From: Oasisia sp. SBJ-2009
Lineage: Eukaryota > Annelida > Polychaeta > Sabellida > Siboglinidae
Direction of reading: 5' to 3'
Assembly: GCA_964017155.1 (NCBI GenBank)
Contig: OZ024855.1
Location: forward strand, 5,308,690-5,372,689
Length of the DNA stretch: 64,000 nt
The notes under the pieces are model-generated. The model was not told where the DNA came from, ran no database searches, and saw nothing but the letters and a program-made list of their open reading frames with translations. Made by a program: the position numbers and the translations under genes. Positions 1 to 13,800 of this stretch are shown here, piece by piece; position 1 is the stretch's first letter; every line of letters begins with the position of its first letter.

Positions 1-3000
1 GATCCGCCATATTTGTTGTGAAGAGGTTGGGTATGTTATGTGGGTAGCAGATTTGTCCAAATTCGTAAGTACTTCGTTAGGTTGGTGAATTATTTTTAAG
101 AAATACTGTCCTGCGTCCATGCTTCGTTAACCAGTCAATCACTATCCAAAATAAATTGTTGACGTTTCAGACGTTCCGTAGAAAAGGTCAGTGACCTCGC
201 GATTTGCGTTCGGACTTTCCTGACTGACTGGCCCGATTTTGTGACAGCCCAGACAACATAGGTTGGGATACGTGTCTTATTAGTGTGAATTTGGTACTGC
301 ATTTAAATAAGTATATGGTGATCGTTGGCGATCTTTTACTTTCTGATCTACCGTGAAAATGTCCTCTTATAGCCGCCAAATTCTCAAATAGTTTATGTAA
401 ATAACATACACTACTGTGACTACATTTCAAAATAAAATCAGTTAAATTCCTCCTGTAACGAATAAAATTCAACTCGTACCTCAGCAATTACCATAACAAG
501 CACGATCACTAGTTTTTCATTTACTACAGAAGTGAGCTTCAACATTTTTGGTTTTGTCTAGTAGTTTAAAACCATAACTGACAGTAAACTTAGCCTAAAC
601 CCTGACCTTGTTACTCTTCAGTGCTAACAAGCCATGTGTCAAAACTATACTGTCATTTTATAGCTATGTGTAAATACCCGGTCAACTGGCTTATTGCAGT
701 GGCCTCGATCTGCGGATCGCGTGCCTGATATGACTACCACCACTGGTGGAGATCAGTCAAAATACCGTACCTTGCGGAGTGTTGTGTTGCTTTGTGTTCT
801 AAGAAAGCTATGTGCTTTTGTTTTGATGATGTAGTTCACATCTTCCTCTGCAGCCTCACAGTTTTATTTTGTAAATCGGCCACCGATAAGTTTATGAATT
901 TTGCGTGTGGAAATTGTTGCCATTTTTTACCAAGAAAATTGAATAAAACCATCAACGATCACATTGAATGTAAGCATAATTATTTGTGAAACCTATAATA
1001 TCTTTTTGTTCAGTCTATTTACGATGTGTATGCTGAATTTGGAGGAAATTTATCGATCCTCTCATCATGTTTTTCCCTGCTCAAAAGTACACATAGGCTC
1101 TGGAAAGGCCCCATGTAAAGGGATTTTTGGGTGAAAATAACTTGACTTTATACTGTTATTTTTCACTTTGCTATAAAATACTGTGGTCGTGTGGATTATC
1201 GATAGTGTTAAAGTCCTGAGAATTGATATTTACTAAGGTAAGTGATAATTGTAGTTTGTATACACCGATGATTGATGATTTTGATGCATGCATTCTACTC
1301 TAAATTGTAGGCTGGTTTGATGAGTGGAGGTCACGTTACCACATTCCAGCAATCTGATTTGGCAATATCATTTGTTAACAAATAGTGACACCACATGCTA
1401 GTGTCCATTGTATTCTAAAGGCATTTTTGTCAATATATTTCAGAATCAGGACAGGAACACTTTCCGTTTTTTTTTTTAAATTTCTTTTCCCCAGATCATA
1501 GGTTGAGGATCCATATCGGCTGCCTTACATGAATATTAAATATGTACAGTAATATAGTAAGTACTATAATATGATGATATATAATTTATATTATATATGG
1601 CGATATAATACAATGATGGCAATATGATAATAAATAAAATACACATTAAATTTATTTAAATCAATTAAAATTTTAAAATAAAAATGTAAATAATTGATTA
1701 GGTTATAATTAGCTATAGATCATAATCATAGATGAATTAGATTTAAAATTGTTTATTCTCATTTCGAATTTTCTAGGCTTTCCAATGGTACCAAAATTTT
1801 GAAAATCGAACAAGAATTAAGAAAGTTATGGCATGAAACCACCAGAAAACTAAGAAACGGGTCACAAGTTACATCAGATCTGCTAACTGCTTTCCATTAA
1901 GACTAAGGCCAAAAAACGAGCCTAATTTCTAAGATATAGAACACCATAACTTGTTTAATACTTGTCACATAAAGGTGATCTTGGTACCATTTGAAAGGTA
2001 TGTTCAAGCCCTTTCCAATGATACCAATTAAGTTGGAAAGGGTTAACTTTTAATTTTTTTTACACATAGCTACATTTTACTGATATTGCGATAATCATAG
2101 ATCTATGTGTAGCTGATGAAGTAGAGTTTTGCGCGAGTTTCATTACTAGAGGTACCAACCCAACACCGACCCAAAATTTGAGTCTTAGTAGAAAAATGGA
2201 AATCTGTTTGCTTAGTTGATCTTTTTAAAATTTTAGATTACATCTTAGATATATTATAATATTTATTTATTTATTGGCTTAACATAATAATTTTTAAATA
2301 CATAATTTATAACTATTTTAAAGGACATTTTATATATATTTATTTATGTAGTTATTAGCTTAACATAATTATTTTTAAATGTATTTTGTTTTCATTTTAA
2401 AGATTTTAGAGATTATTTATTAGATCAAAATAATAATTATTAATATCATTTTAAACAACATTATATATGTATAATTGTATATATATATATATATAATATA
2501 TATCAGGGTTCAAATTTACCGGGGGCCCCCTGTCCCACACATTTACTGTCACCTGTTGGGTCCCCGAGATGTCCAACTCTAAAGGCCTGACTGGACCCCA
2601 TATTATAATCACCAATGGATGTCTAATGTCTAGGCTTGTGCTGTCGATCGACAATTGAGCCCATAAGGGATAGTGTTTGCTATTTGGCGAAAATTAAATA
2701 AAACACTTCACGAAATTGGCAACACGTTATTTTTTTCATTATTATTGACATTATCAGCAGTACATGACTGCATTATTCACTGCCCGGTTCTGTTGAAGTT
2801 GCCGAAACAATCGCACATCACACCGACACAAATAGACAGTCAGCGTGATAAACAACAGGTTCCTAATCCCACCATTTAGCCGTACTCACAGACAACAGCA
2901 GGGCTTAATTGAATGAAGGATTGTGTAGCCAGGACAATGGGCACCTGCTGGATGACACTAGTTACAAGTTTGAGTTGAGTACCTGACACTGTACCTGACA

Positions 3001-4116
3001 TGTTCCCTATTATCACTCAGTGTTGGCGCAGTCACAAGCATACATGGAGTCAAATACATTTGTATTTGAAAGTAATTTAACACTTTTTTCAAAGTACAGC
3101 TGTATTTGTATTTGGCCTTTAGGAATGAAAAGTACTTATTTGTATTTGTATTTAAAATTGTATTTAAAGTATTTGACTTTTTCAAATATTTTCAAATACT
3201 TTTTAAAATACATTGTCAGTATCAACATTTATGTTTCTAGATCATATGTAATGCCTGCCAAACTGATTACCATCATTGCAACTTCACCCAATAGTGATAA
3301 TTACTGATGAAGACACTTAACAGCAGGTGTCCTATGGCCCTGACAGTGACCACAACTTTTGTTTGCTCAGAGCCAGAGTATGGATTGACACCCGACAGTG
3401 ACCATAGATCAATATCCCCTTCGTTCTTTAGACAGTCTTCAAGCTGGCACCAGGCTATTCTGGTTTCCTGGCTGACTTTGAAGTTAAGCTGTCACACTTC
3501 ATCATAAGACCCTAGCAGTCATTGGCAGTGTCTCTTCTAAGGGCAACATAGGCATGTTATTATGGAACTCCTGGCTGAACATAACAAACAACATATTTTG
3601 GCCTTTACCTCTGTGGATAGGGTTTTTAGAGTCAGTTGTCACTGTGATGTAGTTAGCAATAACAATACTCCCTAGAATTTGTTTGCCTGTCATCATATGA
3701 GCAAAACACTAATTATGCCAATAAACTCGATGTCTCAATATATGAGTTGCTTTTGTTTGACCTACATAGTAATACATCCTGAAAATGAAAAATATTTGAA
3801 AAGTATTTGAAATAATTTCCAAGGTATTTGTATTTAAATACATTTGTATTTAAAAGTATTTGTAATTGAATCCCTCTTGAAAGAGTATTTGTATTTAAAT
3901 ACATTTCAATGTATTTGACCCAATGTCTAGTCACATGGCATGACCATTAAATAATGGCATGGCTATTTGACCGGATACAGTCGAATAGCCTGGGGAACTA
4001 TTCGTCCGGGTATGGAAAAATAGCTTATGGTGCTTTCCTGTTCATGATTATCACTTGTTGTTTCAGAGTTTTGATTAATGTACAGATAGTTGTGTAGAGA
4101 TGATTGTTGTGTGCAG
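1..4116. other. 5' flank or first intron of the bZIP gene, no gene recognised
   Basis: AT-rich sequence. The open frames here are short and show no family signature that I recognise. The bZIP gene very probably has one or more untranslated exons upstream of 4117, because the first coding exon appears to begin with a 3' splice site, but I could not place them or a promoter. A MITE-like element lies at 3045-3922. Confidence 0.5.
3045..3922. mobile_element. MITE-like element with imperfect terminal inverted repeats
   Basis: The left end has GTCAAATACATTTGTATTTG and the right end has its imperfect reverse complement, ending in ATTTGACCCA. The arms are rich in TATTTGTATTTAAA-type words. The interior has no transposase-like reading frame. 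The structure fits a non-autonomous DNA element; the superfamily and target duplication were not determined. Confidence 0.45.
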
Positions 4117-4189
4117 GTGCTGTGGTGCATGTGTCGTGATGGGCGATGATGACAAACCATTTGCTTGTCCTGAGGATGGCTGCAGGATG
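4117..4189 (+). CDS. ATF2: bZIP gene exon 1 (coding from 4139)
   Basis: Residues 1-17. It encodes MGDDDKPF and the first Cys pair of the zinc finger. A candidate 3' splice site at 4114-4116 implies an upstream untranslated exon. The donor at 4190 is GTGAGT, phase 0. Confidence 0.88.
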
Positions 4190-7100
4190 GTGAGTACAGG
4201 ACCAGGCACACATACACCACATTAGATCAGTTACAGATACTTCTCTGTTCAGGTACAAGTTGCCGATTTTAATAGTTCGTACAATTCCACTGCGATGTTT
4301 TTAGTGACAGTCACAGATGTGTTAAATGGGTTAATTGTGTGAAGTAGAATTGATTGAAATAGTGACTAATATTCATAATTTGAATTACGTTTATAAAACA
4401 AACTTAAACTGAAGTTACTAACTGGGGTAGAGATAATTATAATTTTTTTATCCGTACTTAAATATTAAGTTGTTGCATGTTGATTACACTGACGCTGCAT
4501 AAGAATAAAGTGGGGGACGGTGCACTTAGAGATCCTCCGTATGATATACCAACATATGTGTTACTTTACTTCTTTTGGAGTCTGTTTTTAGCCCCAGTTT
4601 TGGTGAGAAAGGAAGGAAGGGTCGTGTAGCCCTCCACTATCGTGTCAACATTCTGACACTGTGTCATGTCGTGTTGCTTGCAGAGATTTGCCAATGAGGA
4701 CCACTTGACTGTGCATCGGATGAAGCATGAGATGTCACTGCCTCTCACACCTGGCCTCAAGCCTGGACAGCTTCTTACATTCGCAGGTCAGTCCTGGGCA
4801 GTGGTCACTAACATGGCCAGTTTCTCACATTCACTCGTCAGTCTTAGGTCATAGACCTCAAGTCTGGCCAACTTTTCCAATTCAGACATCTCAGAAACTG
4901 AGAGCTAGTTTTAATGTAGCTAGTGCAGGTGCTGTGTGTAGTGCAGTGGTTGTTTAGAAGTAACAACTGCTGTAGCCCTCACTGCTACAAGTAACTGTTG
5001 TGTCACCCACAGACCAGACCCCGACGCCGACGAGGTTCCTGCGCAACTGTGAGGAGATAGGACTGTTCAGTGAACTCAAGAGCAACCCTTTCGAGGAGGC
5101 CTTCAAGAAGGCGTCTGAATTCATCGGCCCCGACGGCAAGTCTGTGGAGCAACCAGTTCAGGTGAGTCGACTCAGTCAGCATTCAGTCAGCATACTTAGT
5201 CAGCACTCAGTCATCATACTTAGTTACATTCAGTCATCATACGTAGTTACATTCAGTCATCATACTTAGTTACATTCAGTCATCATACTTAGTTACATTC
5301 AGTCATCATACTTAGTCAGCACTCAGTCATCATACTTAGTCAGCACTCAGTCATCATACTTAGTCAGCACTCAGTCATCATACTTAGTCAGCACTCAGTC
5401 ATCATACTTAGTCAGCACTCAGTCATCATACTTAGTCAGCACTCAGTCATCATACTTAGTCAGCACTCAGTCATCATACTTAGTCAGCACTCAGTCATCA
5501 TACTTAGTTACATTCAGTCATCATCAGGGCTTTATGTAGGATAACATTATTGCCAGTCACACGTTTTGGTGGATACATGGATGTTAACTGTTAAGGCAGT
5601 TTACAAAGTTTAAAATGTGTTTTATGAACTGAAATGGGCTACAAACACACATGACACCATTTATACTCACTTTCAAGGCATATATAACAATATCTATGGT
5701 TTTGGAAGATTTTTTTGCTCCTGCCCGTCCATATTCGGACGGTGGACGGGTCTCTACATAAAGCTATGGTCATCATACTTAGTCAGCATTCAGTCATCAT
5801 ACTTAGTAGGCTGTTGTTCTTAGTTAGTTCTCTTGCTGCTGGGTTGAGCCTTGGGTTAGTTCATTGATGGCAGTGGCTCCACGCGGCCCCGTGTGCCCCA
5901 ATGTGGCTCCAGTTCAAACAGCTGTAGAAATGATCACCAGCCGGTGGTGTTTTCCTGTGAAAAGACGTCTCAGTAACTGCAGCGTGGTTGAAAGTTTCAA
6001 AGAGAAAACACACTGTAAATCTGGGCACTGTCAGGAAGGGATACTGCGCTATAAAATAAAGAACCTTTTAGTTAACTTTGAGTGGCTTCAGTGGTTATTT
6101 ACAGGCGTGATGCTTGGTGACATTGTCTTGTGTTGTTTGATCCTTGGTGACATTGTTTTGTGTTGTTTGATGCTTGGTGACATTGTCTTGTGTTGTTTGA
6201 TGCTTGGTGACATTGTCTTGTGTTGTTTGATGCTTGGTGACATTGTCTTGTGTTGTTTGATGCTTGGTGACATTGTTTTGTGTTGTTTGATGCTTGGTGA
6301 CATTGTCTTGTGTTGTTTGATGCTTAGTGACATTGTCTTGTGTTGTTTGATGCTTGGTGACATTGTCTTGTGTTGTTTGATGCTTGGTGACATTGTCTTG
6401 TGTTGTTTGATGCTTGGTGACATTGTCTTGTGTTGTTTGATGCTTGGTGACAGTGTCTTGTGTTGTTTGATGCTTGGTGACATTGTCTTGTGTTGTTTGA
6501 TGCTTGGTGACATTGTTTTGTGTTGTTTGATGCTTGGTGACATTGTCTTGTGTTGTTTGATGCTTAGTGACATTGTCTTGTGTTGTTTGATGCTTGGTGA
6601 CATTGTCTTGTGTTGTTTGTTGCTTGGTGACATTGTTTTGTGTTGTTTGATGCTTGGTGACATTGTCTTGTGTTGTTTGATGCTTGGTGACATTGTCTTG
6701 TGTTGTTTGATGCTTGGTGACATTGTCTTGTGTTGTTTGATGCTTGGTGACATTGTCTTGTGTTGTTTGTTGTTTTATGCTTGGTGACATTGTCTTGTGT
6801 TGTTTGATGCTTGGTGACATTGTCTTGTGTTGTTTGTTGTTTGATGCTTGGTGACATTGTCTTGTGTTGTTTGATGCTTGGTGACATTGTCTTGTGTTGT
6901 TTGTTGTTTGATGCTTGGTGACATTGTCTTGTGTTGTTTGTTGTTTGATGCTTGGTGACATTGTCTTGTGTTGTTTGATGCTTGGTGACATTGTCTTGTG
7001 TTGTTTGATGCTTGGTGACATTGTCTTGTGTTGTTTGATGCTTGGTGACAGTGTCTTGTCCTGTTTGTTGCAGACGTCTGCTGTGGCTGACACAACAGCA

Positions 7101-10100
7101 GAATGTGGCAATCTGAACACCCCCACTCCCCTCCTGGTGCCCCGCCACCCTCCAGTGCCATCAAGTCTGGCCTTACCTCCGTCACAACTGGTTAGTGCTG
7201 TTCTACCTCGACATTTAATCACGTCGGTTTACATTATTATGGCGGTTCGAATCCACCTACCGCCCATTGGTTTTGGAATTTGGGGTAATTACACCTCGCT
7301 TTGTCTGTTCTACAAAGGGGCGTAAAAGAGTGCAGAGAAGTAGAACAGTCATGTGGACTCGGAGCCAATACACACACTAGTTGCTGTCAATACTTGTTCA
7401 GATAATGAAATGAGCACTGTCATTGTTTTCTAGACAAAGGATACTCATGTTCGTGAAAATGTTCATCAAGTTGGCAGTATATTATTCCAAACAAATTTCA
7501 TGATTACACAACTAGTAATATTCTACTTAATTCTACATTTCGACCACCATGGTGGTCGAAACGTAGAATTAAGTAGAACATTACTAGTTGTGTAATTATG
7601 AAATTTGTTTGGAATGTGATAGTCATGTTGTTTTATATATGTATCAGTCAGTCAGGGTTGGCATTGATTTAATCAAAAATGTTGATTAAATCATCGATTA
7701 AATCATTTATTTAATCAACATGAAAAAATCAAGATATTGATTTTTTTCGATTTTTTCAGATTATCTTAAATTTATACTTATGTTGCCTGCTACTACCAGT
7801 TGATTTAACTGTATCTATTTTTAAATAAAGTTTAAATTTGTACATAACAACTTTGCTTTAATTCTTTAGAAATGCTAAGAATGAAATGTTCAGCTTATTA
7901 GGTATATAACCGTATATTATGATATTCCACTTTTATTTATTTTCCGAATTACATATTATTTCTTATGAGTGTCGAGAATGTTGAAAAAATTGAAAAGATC
8001 TGATTTATTCGAAAAAATCATGATTTTTTCCAAGCCTGAATTAATAACACATCAAATAAATTCAGTGACTGTGTGAATGCTGACACTGACTGTATCACTG
8101 ACACTGACTGTATCACTGACACTGACTGTATCAGCGTCGTTGTGTTGTGTCGTGTCACCAGGCGGCCCCACCTCCGTTCGTCCCTCTCCCCGGCCCAAAC
8201 AAAGACGTGGGGTCGACAGTGACGCCGACACCGACACCGACCTCTCCCGTCACCGTTGACAAGGGGTCAGAGGTCACTGTTGACTCGCCAGTGCTGCATC
8301 CGTCTGTGTCGCCAGCGATGTCACCACATGACACCAACACTGTCCCGCAGAAGTCCGTCATCACTAGTGCTGCTGCTGTGGCCACAACTGTTACCATAGC
8401 AACCAGTGTGACGGCTGCCACAACACCACCAAGGTAAGTGTGACTATACATAAATCAATTAATTATGTTTTAATCCCAGGCAGTTTACATCTTGAGCACC
8501 ACATTTAGTTATTTAATTGATTGATTACTTTATAACCCTTCAGAAGAAACATAATTTTTTCAAACTTCCCGAGGGTTGTTTACCAGTTCAAAGGATCACA
8601 CCGGCATAAACGGGTGTGTGTAGTGAAATGTGAATGTTCTTTCTTGAAGAAGAAAATTTCACGTTTGAATTCAGAATATGTACTGCTTGCCTGCCTGTCA
8701 ACACACAGTTTCTGAAGTACCTGTATGTCTAGTTGTCTACAAGACACTCCACGACTTGGCACCAGAGTTCCTGCCTCGTGTGCTCCGTCTGTAGTGTCTG
8801 TGTCTGACAGTGTGCTCCGTCTGTAGTGTCTGTGCCTGACAGTGTGCTCCGTCTGTAGTGTCTGTGTCTGACAGTGTGCTCCGTCTGTAGTGTCTGTGTC
8901 TGACAGTGTGCTCCGTCTGTAGTGTCTGTGTCTGACAGTGTGCTCCGTCTGTAGTGTCTGTGTCTGACAGTGTGCTCCATCTGTAGTGTCTGTGTCTGAC
9001 AGTGTGCTCCGTCTGTAGTGTCTGTGTCTGACAGTGTGCTCCGTCTGTAGTGTCTGTGTCTGACAGTGTGATCAGCTACAACTTGTGGCGTTGTGAGCAT
9101 CGACATCAGTGTTTAACTCAACTGGTTCACTTGTTGCATCATTTAAGCAAATAAGATGACTTACCCCTACAGGCGATGAACTCTGCCTTGGACCATTGTA
9201 CAAGGCTTTTTAGTGAATTTTACAATTTATATTATTAATTGATTTATTTTGATAGTTTTATAATGATTTGTATGTTGTCAGAATATCAGTTAAATTATAC
9301 GTCACGCAAAACATCGCTCTTTGTGTTGCAGTGTTTCCGCGTCAATGACAACAACCAGAGCGCCCTCTGTGGTGAGCGCCGTGGTCGGGGCACCTGTGCC
9401 GAGGGTGGTACCGACTGGCACACAGCAGTACATGCTGCAGGTGATGGTACGCATGCCAAGCGGGGACATGATGCCGGTGCAGATACCGGCCGCCCCTGCC
9501 CCGCTGCCACCGGCCGGCATACCGACGGCACTCACGGTCTCTGTGGCTACCAGCGTCACGCCAAGCACAACCGTGCCGTCAGTGCCACTGACAGCCGTGG
9601 CGACAACCACCCCAGCGACACTGTCTACAAAACAGGTGAATGGGCCGATCTATAAAGGGTTGGATCTTCAATTCAATTCAGTTCAATTAAATTAATGTCC
9701 TTAAAAGGACAGCTCATGATCGCATCTAAAAATATGTAAGAAAACAAATCTCCAGGGTCACAACCCAAAATTAAGCTCCCAAGCCATTTTGGGTTGGTCC
9801 CCCCACATGTAAAAAATGGGTATGTTCTTATATAGCGCAGTATCCAATCCTTAGGAGTGCTCAAAGCGCTTTACACTTTACTTCCCTGACAGACCTGTTC
9901 AGTCGAACACCATCTCGGTTTCTCTGTGAAGCGTCCATCCACATTGCAATTAATGTGCGAAGACTATCCATATACAAATATCACCTCTGTCTATAGCCAG
10001 CTACTCATTCATACAGCTAAGTGAACTGGAGCAATGCAGAGTGAAAAACACTTGCCCAAGGTTTGACATGGCAACACCTCTTAATCACGAGTACTGACAG

Positions 10101-10824
10101 TTCTACGGGGCGTTATGTTGACAGATCCTCAAGGCTGCCCTACAACAACAGAGCTTGAAGGTGACGGGTGACGAGGCAGTCAGGGCCACACACCAGGTGT
10201 CACCACCTCTGAGGACACTGGTCAACCGCACTGGACGGTCTCAGACCATCATCAGGTCGGCGGTGACACTGCCGGCCATTGCTGCGACGTCCCCGGTGAT
10301 GGTGACGTCTCCTAGTGGCGCCTTTCCAAGTGTCATGTCACCACGACTACAGGTGCATGACGTTGACACGTCGACACCACTGTGAGTCTGTGTCATTGTC
10401 ATCATAATAGACAGAGTTGGTTTGGTAACGTGTTGTGTGGTAATTGTTGATGTAATTCACTGTATGACCTCCTCTGTCTGGTTTCTGCAAACTCAGTATG
10501 TAAATATGTCATTCTAGATGGCCCCATAGACTGGACATTGGGGGCAGTTCCATATCCGAAGAAGAACTGACCCATAGTTCCCATTTTGCAGTTGATTTTA
10601 GGAGTCAGGATTTTGATTGTTTTTTTATACTGTACTAATGAACTGACCAGTGTGATTGTGGGTGTTCTCGTAGACTTGTGGGTGTCACAGGAGGCACAGA
10701 TCAGCCAGGTCTCACCCCAGTAGTGTGTTTGCCTTCAGGAAGCGGTCGCGGTCCAGCAGTCCTGAGGAGGACTCTGATGAGAGACGCAGGAAGTTTCTGG
10801 AGCGCAACAGGTCAGACACAACTC

Positions 10825-10857
<33 letters not shown>

Positions 10858-13800
10858 TGTGTGTGTCTGTGTGTCTGTGTGTCTGTGGTGTGTGTGTCTG
10901 TGGTGTGTGTGTCTGTGGTGTGTGTGTCTGTGGTGTGTGTGTCTGTGGTGTGTGTGTGGTGCATGTGTGTGTCTGTGTGCGTGGGTGCGGTGTGTGTGTG
11001 TATGCCTGTGGGTGTGTGTGTGTCTGTGGTGTGTCTGTGGTGTGTGTGTGTCTGTTGTGTGTGTGTGTCTGTTGTGTGTGTGTGTATGTGTGTGGTGCAT
11101 GTGTGTGATATATGTGTGTGTGTGCGTGGGTGCGGTGTGCGTGGGTGCGGTGTGTGTGTGTATGCCTGTGTGTGTGTGTGGTGTGTGTGTGTGGTGTGTG
11201 TGTGTGTGGTGTATGTGTGTGGTGTGTATGTGTGTGGTGTGTGTGATGTGTCTGTGTGCATGTGCAAGCATGCATGATGTGTTCTGTGTGTATTATAGAA
11301 CAGTCACAATAAGGTGTGATGTGTAAATGATGTGTTCTGTGTAAGTGATGTGTTCTGTGTAAGTGATGTGTTCTGTGTGTTACAGAGCGGCTGCAGCAAG
11401 GTGTCGTGCGAAGAAGAAGATGTGGATTGGAGGTTTGGAGAAGAGGGCAGAAGACATGCAGGACGTCAACGCCAGACTGCAGGTGACTGTCCTACTGTCC
11501 TACAGGACACTTGACAACCAGTCCTTACACTTCTCCACAGACATAAACTTGCTATAGCTAAGGCCCAATATGAAGCAGTTAAGACTGCATGAAGCACATT
11601 GCATCTCACGAATGACACCGTGTTCATTCGTTAGTCACATGATCATCACACAGCTGCTGGCATAATTCGTGGGTTACTCACCTTTTCTCTTCATATTTAA
11701 CTGAACTTGACTTGTGTCTTCTCATATAAACCACAATTCTGTTGTTTTATTTATGAACTTGTAACATGAGTCTTTGCAAAATATTTACAGGCCATTTTTG
11801 ATGCAATTCCAGTAGAGTACAAATGACTAAGCTGACTGCCATGTGTTGTTGTTGTTGTTGCATGTTGTTGTTGTTGTTGTAGCATGAGGTGACTCAGCTG
11901 CGTAACGAGGTGGCGGAGTTGAAGTCGCTGCTGCTGGCGCACAAAGACTGTCCCATCACACTCCAGCAGCGCAACGCAGGCCGCCTCGCATTCACCACCA
12001 GTACGTCACCCCACCGGCACACACCCCACCCCCAGTCACCCTTCACTCCACCCCATCACACCCCCCACCCCCAGTCACCCCTCACTCCACCCCATCACAC
12101 ACCCCACCCCCAGTCACCCCTCACTCCACCCCATCACACACCCCACCCCCAGTCACCCCTCACTCCACCCCATCACACCCCCCACCCCCAGTCACCCCTC
12201 ACTCCACCCCATCACACACCCCACCCCCAGTCACCCCTCACTCCACCCCATCACACACTCCACCCCCAGTCACCCCTCACTCCACCCCATCACACCCCCC
12301 ACCCCCAGTCACCCCTCACTCCACCCCATCACACACCCCACCCCCAGTCACCCCTCACTCCACCCTATCACACACCCCACCCCCAGTCACCCCTCACTCC
12401 ACCCTATCAGACACTCCACCCCCAGTCACCCCTCACTCCACCCCATCACACACCCCACCCCCAGTCACCCCTCACTCCACCCCATCACACCCCCCACCCC
12501 CAGTCACCCCTCACTCCACCCCATCACACACCCCACCCCCAGTCACCCCTCACTCCACCCTATCACACACCCCACCCCCAGTCACCCCTCACTCCACCCC
12601 ATCACACACTCCACCCCCAGTCACCCCTCACTCCACCCCATCACACACCCCACCCCCAGTCACCCCTCACTCCACCCCATCACACCCCCCACCCCCAGTC
12701 ACCCCTCACTCCACCCCATCACACACCCCACCCCCAGTCACCCCTCACTCCACCCTATCACACACCCCACCCCCAGTCACCCCTCACTCCACCCCATCAC
12801 ACACCCCACCCCCAGTCACCCCTCACTCCACCCTATCACACACTCCACCCCCAGTCACCCCTCACTCCACCCTATCACACACTCCACCCCCAGTCACCCC
12901 TCACTCCACCCCATCACACACCCCACCCCCAGTCACCCCTCACTCCACCCTATCACACACTCCACCCCCAGTCACCCCTCACTCCACCCTATCACACACT
13001 CCACCCCCAGTCACCCCTCACTCCACCCTATCACACACTCCACCCCCAGTCACCCCTCACTCCACCCCATCACACACCCCACCCCCAGTCACCCCTCACT
13101 CCACCCTATCACACACTCCACCCCCAGTCACCCCTCACTCCACCCTATCACACACCCCACCCCCAGTCACCCCTCACTCCACCCCATCACACACCCCACC
13201 CCCAGTCACCCCTCACTCCACCCTATCACACACGCCACCCCCAGTCACCCCTCACTCCACCCCATCACACACTCCACCCCCAGTCACCCCTCACTCCACC
13301 CTATCACACACCCCACTCCTGTCACAGACCCCACCCCCAGTCACTTCACCCCACCATACATCCCACCCCATCACACATTTATGATTAAAAATAATATAAT
13401 GGGCTTCCACAAATCCACGTTAGTCGCTAGAGGCGCTTATACGCTGAGACCGTAGTTGCGTCTCAGCGCCTCCAGCGACTAACGTGGATTTGTTTGCTTG
13501 TTTTGCGGAATGCTTGTTTAAATTATACTCAATTAGCTGTTGAGGCCGCATGACTCCGAAACCTCACACATAGCTAAATATGGATATAATCTAACATGTC
13601 AGTCAATGTGAAGGCATAATATGTACATTAATGTACATTTACAGCCGAGTCGGTGGAACGTTGACTGATGGCGACGTATGCTAGAACGATTCCGGAACGG
13701 ATGTTTAAAATAATCTACAGCTCGCCGTATGATTCACACGAGACTGGTACTTCACACATAGTTAACAATTGATTTTGTATTATTACATGTCCGTCATTGT

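Noticed and set aside
188..487. 99-codon - strand frame near the left edge
   Set aside because: No recognisable domain, AT-rich composition, no supporting splice context.
5864..7325. Long open frames on both strands (about 300-375 codons) between bZIP exons 3 and 4
   Set aside because: They arise because a 30-bp minisatellite without stops is read in all directions; the proteins are pure repeats and lie in an intron.
10675..10738. Exon 8 of the bZIP gene starting at the upstream acceptor TCTCGTAG
   Set aside because: It would put the bZIP basic region out of frame with the phase-2 donor of exon 7; the acceptor TTTGCCTTCAG restores the frame exactly.
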